Below, one piece after another: positions 6,198 to 6,606 of a stretch of 6,606 nt of DNA; the first letter of the stretch is position 1, and each line of letters opens with the position of its first letter. Below the pieces are notes generated by a model, which was not told the DNA's origin, searched no databases, and worked only from the letters and a program-made list of their open reading frames with translations. Made by a program: the position numbers and the translations under genes. The stretch spans positions 1 to 6,606 of the forward strand of contig JABIZW010000015.1 of assembly GCA_018666295.1 (NCBI GenBank), read 5' to 3'. This DNA comes from Halieaceae bacterium (GTDB taxonomy: Bacteria; Pseudomonadota; Gammaproteobacteria; Pseudomonadales; Halieaceae).

Positions 6198-6606
6198 GAG
6201 CACTGGTAAAGGCAGTGACGCTCGCCAGCATTATTACGGCGTCTGCCTTTGCATCGGCCGAGCCCATGGACGACTCGGTGAGTGCCGTTATGTCGCCCAG
6301 TATCCCACTCGAGGCGTTACGCCCGCTGTCGCTGGTGGGACGATCTGAGCTCAACGTGGCTTTTTTTAAGGTGTTTGACTCGGAGCTTTATACCCTATCG
6401 GGTGAGTGGGAAGCGCCCGATCATTCCTTTCGATTTCTGCTGACTTACCGCCGTAATATTTCAGGACGATTTCTCGCAAAGCAAACGGAGAAGGAGTGGA
6501 ACCATCTTGGGCTTAATGATGCGCGAAGAGCGGCTTGGGAAGCACAAGTGCTCGAAATGTGGCCCGACGTTTCCAAGGGCGACAAGATTGTATTCGATGT
6601 GGATGA
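6194..6606 (+). CDS. Secreted chalcone isomerase-like protein (partial, C-terminus outside window)
   Basis: The frame opened by GTG 6194 runs to the window end: 137 codons and two bases. Its first 22 residues form a signal peptide, with Arg2 and Lys6, a hydrophobic core (about 7-19) and an Ala-Ser-Ala cleavage site before Glu23, so a periplasmic protein is expected. The mature part contains VGRSEL followed by FFKVFDSELYT, then LTYRRNISGRFLAKQT, the pattern of bacterial chalcone-isomerase-like (Chalcone_3) proteins. Bacteria with this family do not make flavonoids and no catalytic role is established; fatty-acid binding has been proposed for related folds. Full length is usually about 180 residues, so roughly the last quarter is missing. 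The start overlaps the DUF2878 stop (GTGA) and has a good GGGAGG site, indicating one operon with translational coupling. Confidence 0.85.
   Translation, partial: MRALVKAVTLASIITASAFASAEPMDDSVSAVMSPSIPLEALRPLSLVGRSELNVAFFKVFDSELYTLSGEWEAPDHSFRFLLTYRRNISGRFLAKQTEKEWNHLGLNDARRAAWEAQVLEMWPDVSKGDKIVFDVD

Overview
The window looks like chromosomal DNA of a free-living, aerobic Gammaproteobacterium, plausibly of the marine OM60/NOR5 (Halieaceae) or SAR92 kind. This is an inference from protein style and a roughly balanced base composition; no marker gene confirms it. The DNA is almost entirely coding: seven genes, two of them cut by the window edges. I see no RNA gene, mobile element, CRISPR array or clear terminator.

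Left block (1-2244): a PIG3-type quinone oxidoreductase (minus strand, C-terminus outside the window) is divergent from an iron-containing alcohol dehydrogenase (plus strand). Fewer than 100 bases separate them and must hold both start regions.

Middle block (2216-4187, minus strand): a metallo-beta-lactamase-fold hydrolase with a C-terminal winged-helix region is followed by an HSL-family (family IV) esterase. The two genes overlap by 23 bases, so they form a tight two-gene operon. The esterase runs tail to tail into the alcohol dehydrogenase and shares 29 bases with it.

Right block (4291-6606, plus strand): a class III omega-aminotransferase of the Chromobacterium/SpuC type is divergent from the MBL gene. 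The roughly 100-base gap between them contains a 10-bp GC-rich palindrome. Next come a small DUF2878 membrane protein and, through a GTGA stop/start overlap, a secreted chalcone-isomerase-like protein cut by the window end. From memory, these last two families recur together in gammaproteobacterial gene sets for membrane-lipid modification (cfa-like methyltransferase, DUF1365, DUF3833, ChrR/RpoE-type control). The window probably ends at the start of such a set.

How the genes may work together: the esterase, MBL hydrolase, alcohol dehydrogenase, quinone oxidoreductase and aminotransferase could handle ester/alcohol/carbonyl/amine interconversion as part of carbon and amine catabolism. No gene fixes the substrate and the genes lie in several transcription units, so a single pathway is a hypothesis. 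I found no clearly new biological system here. The most useful leads are the DUF2878/chalcone-isomerase-like pair and the two palindromes in the intergenic regions.
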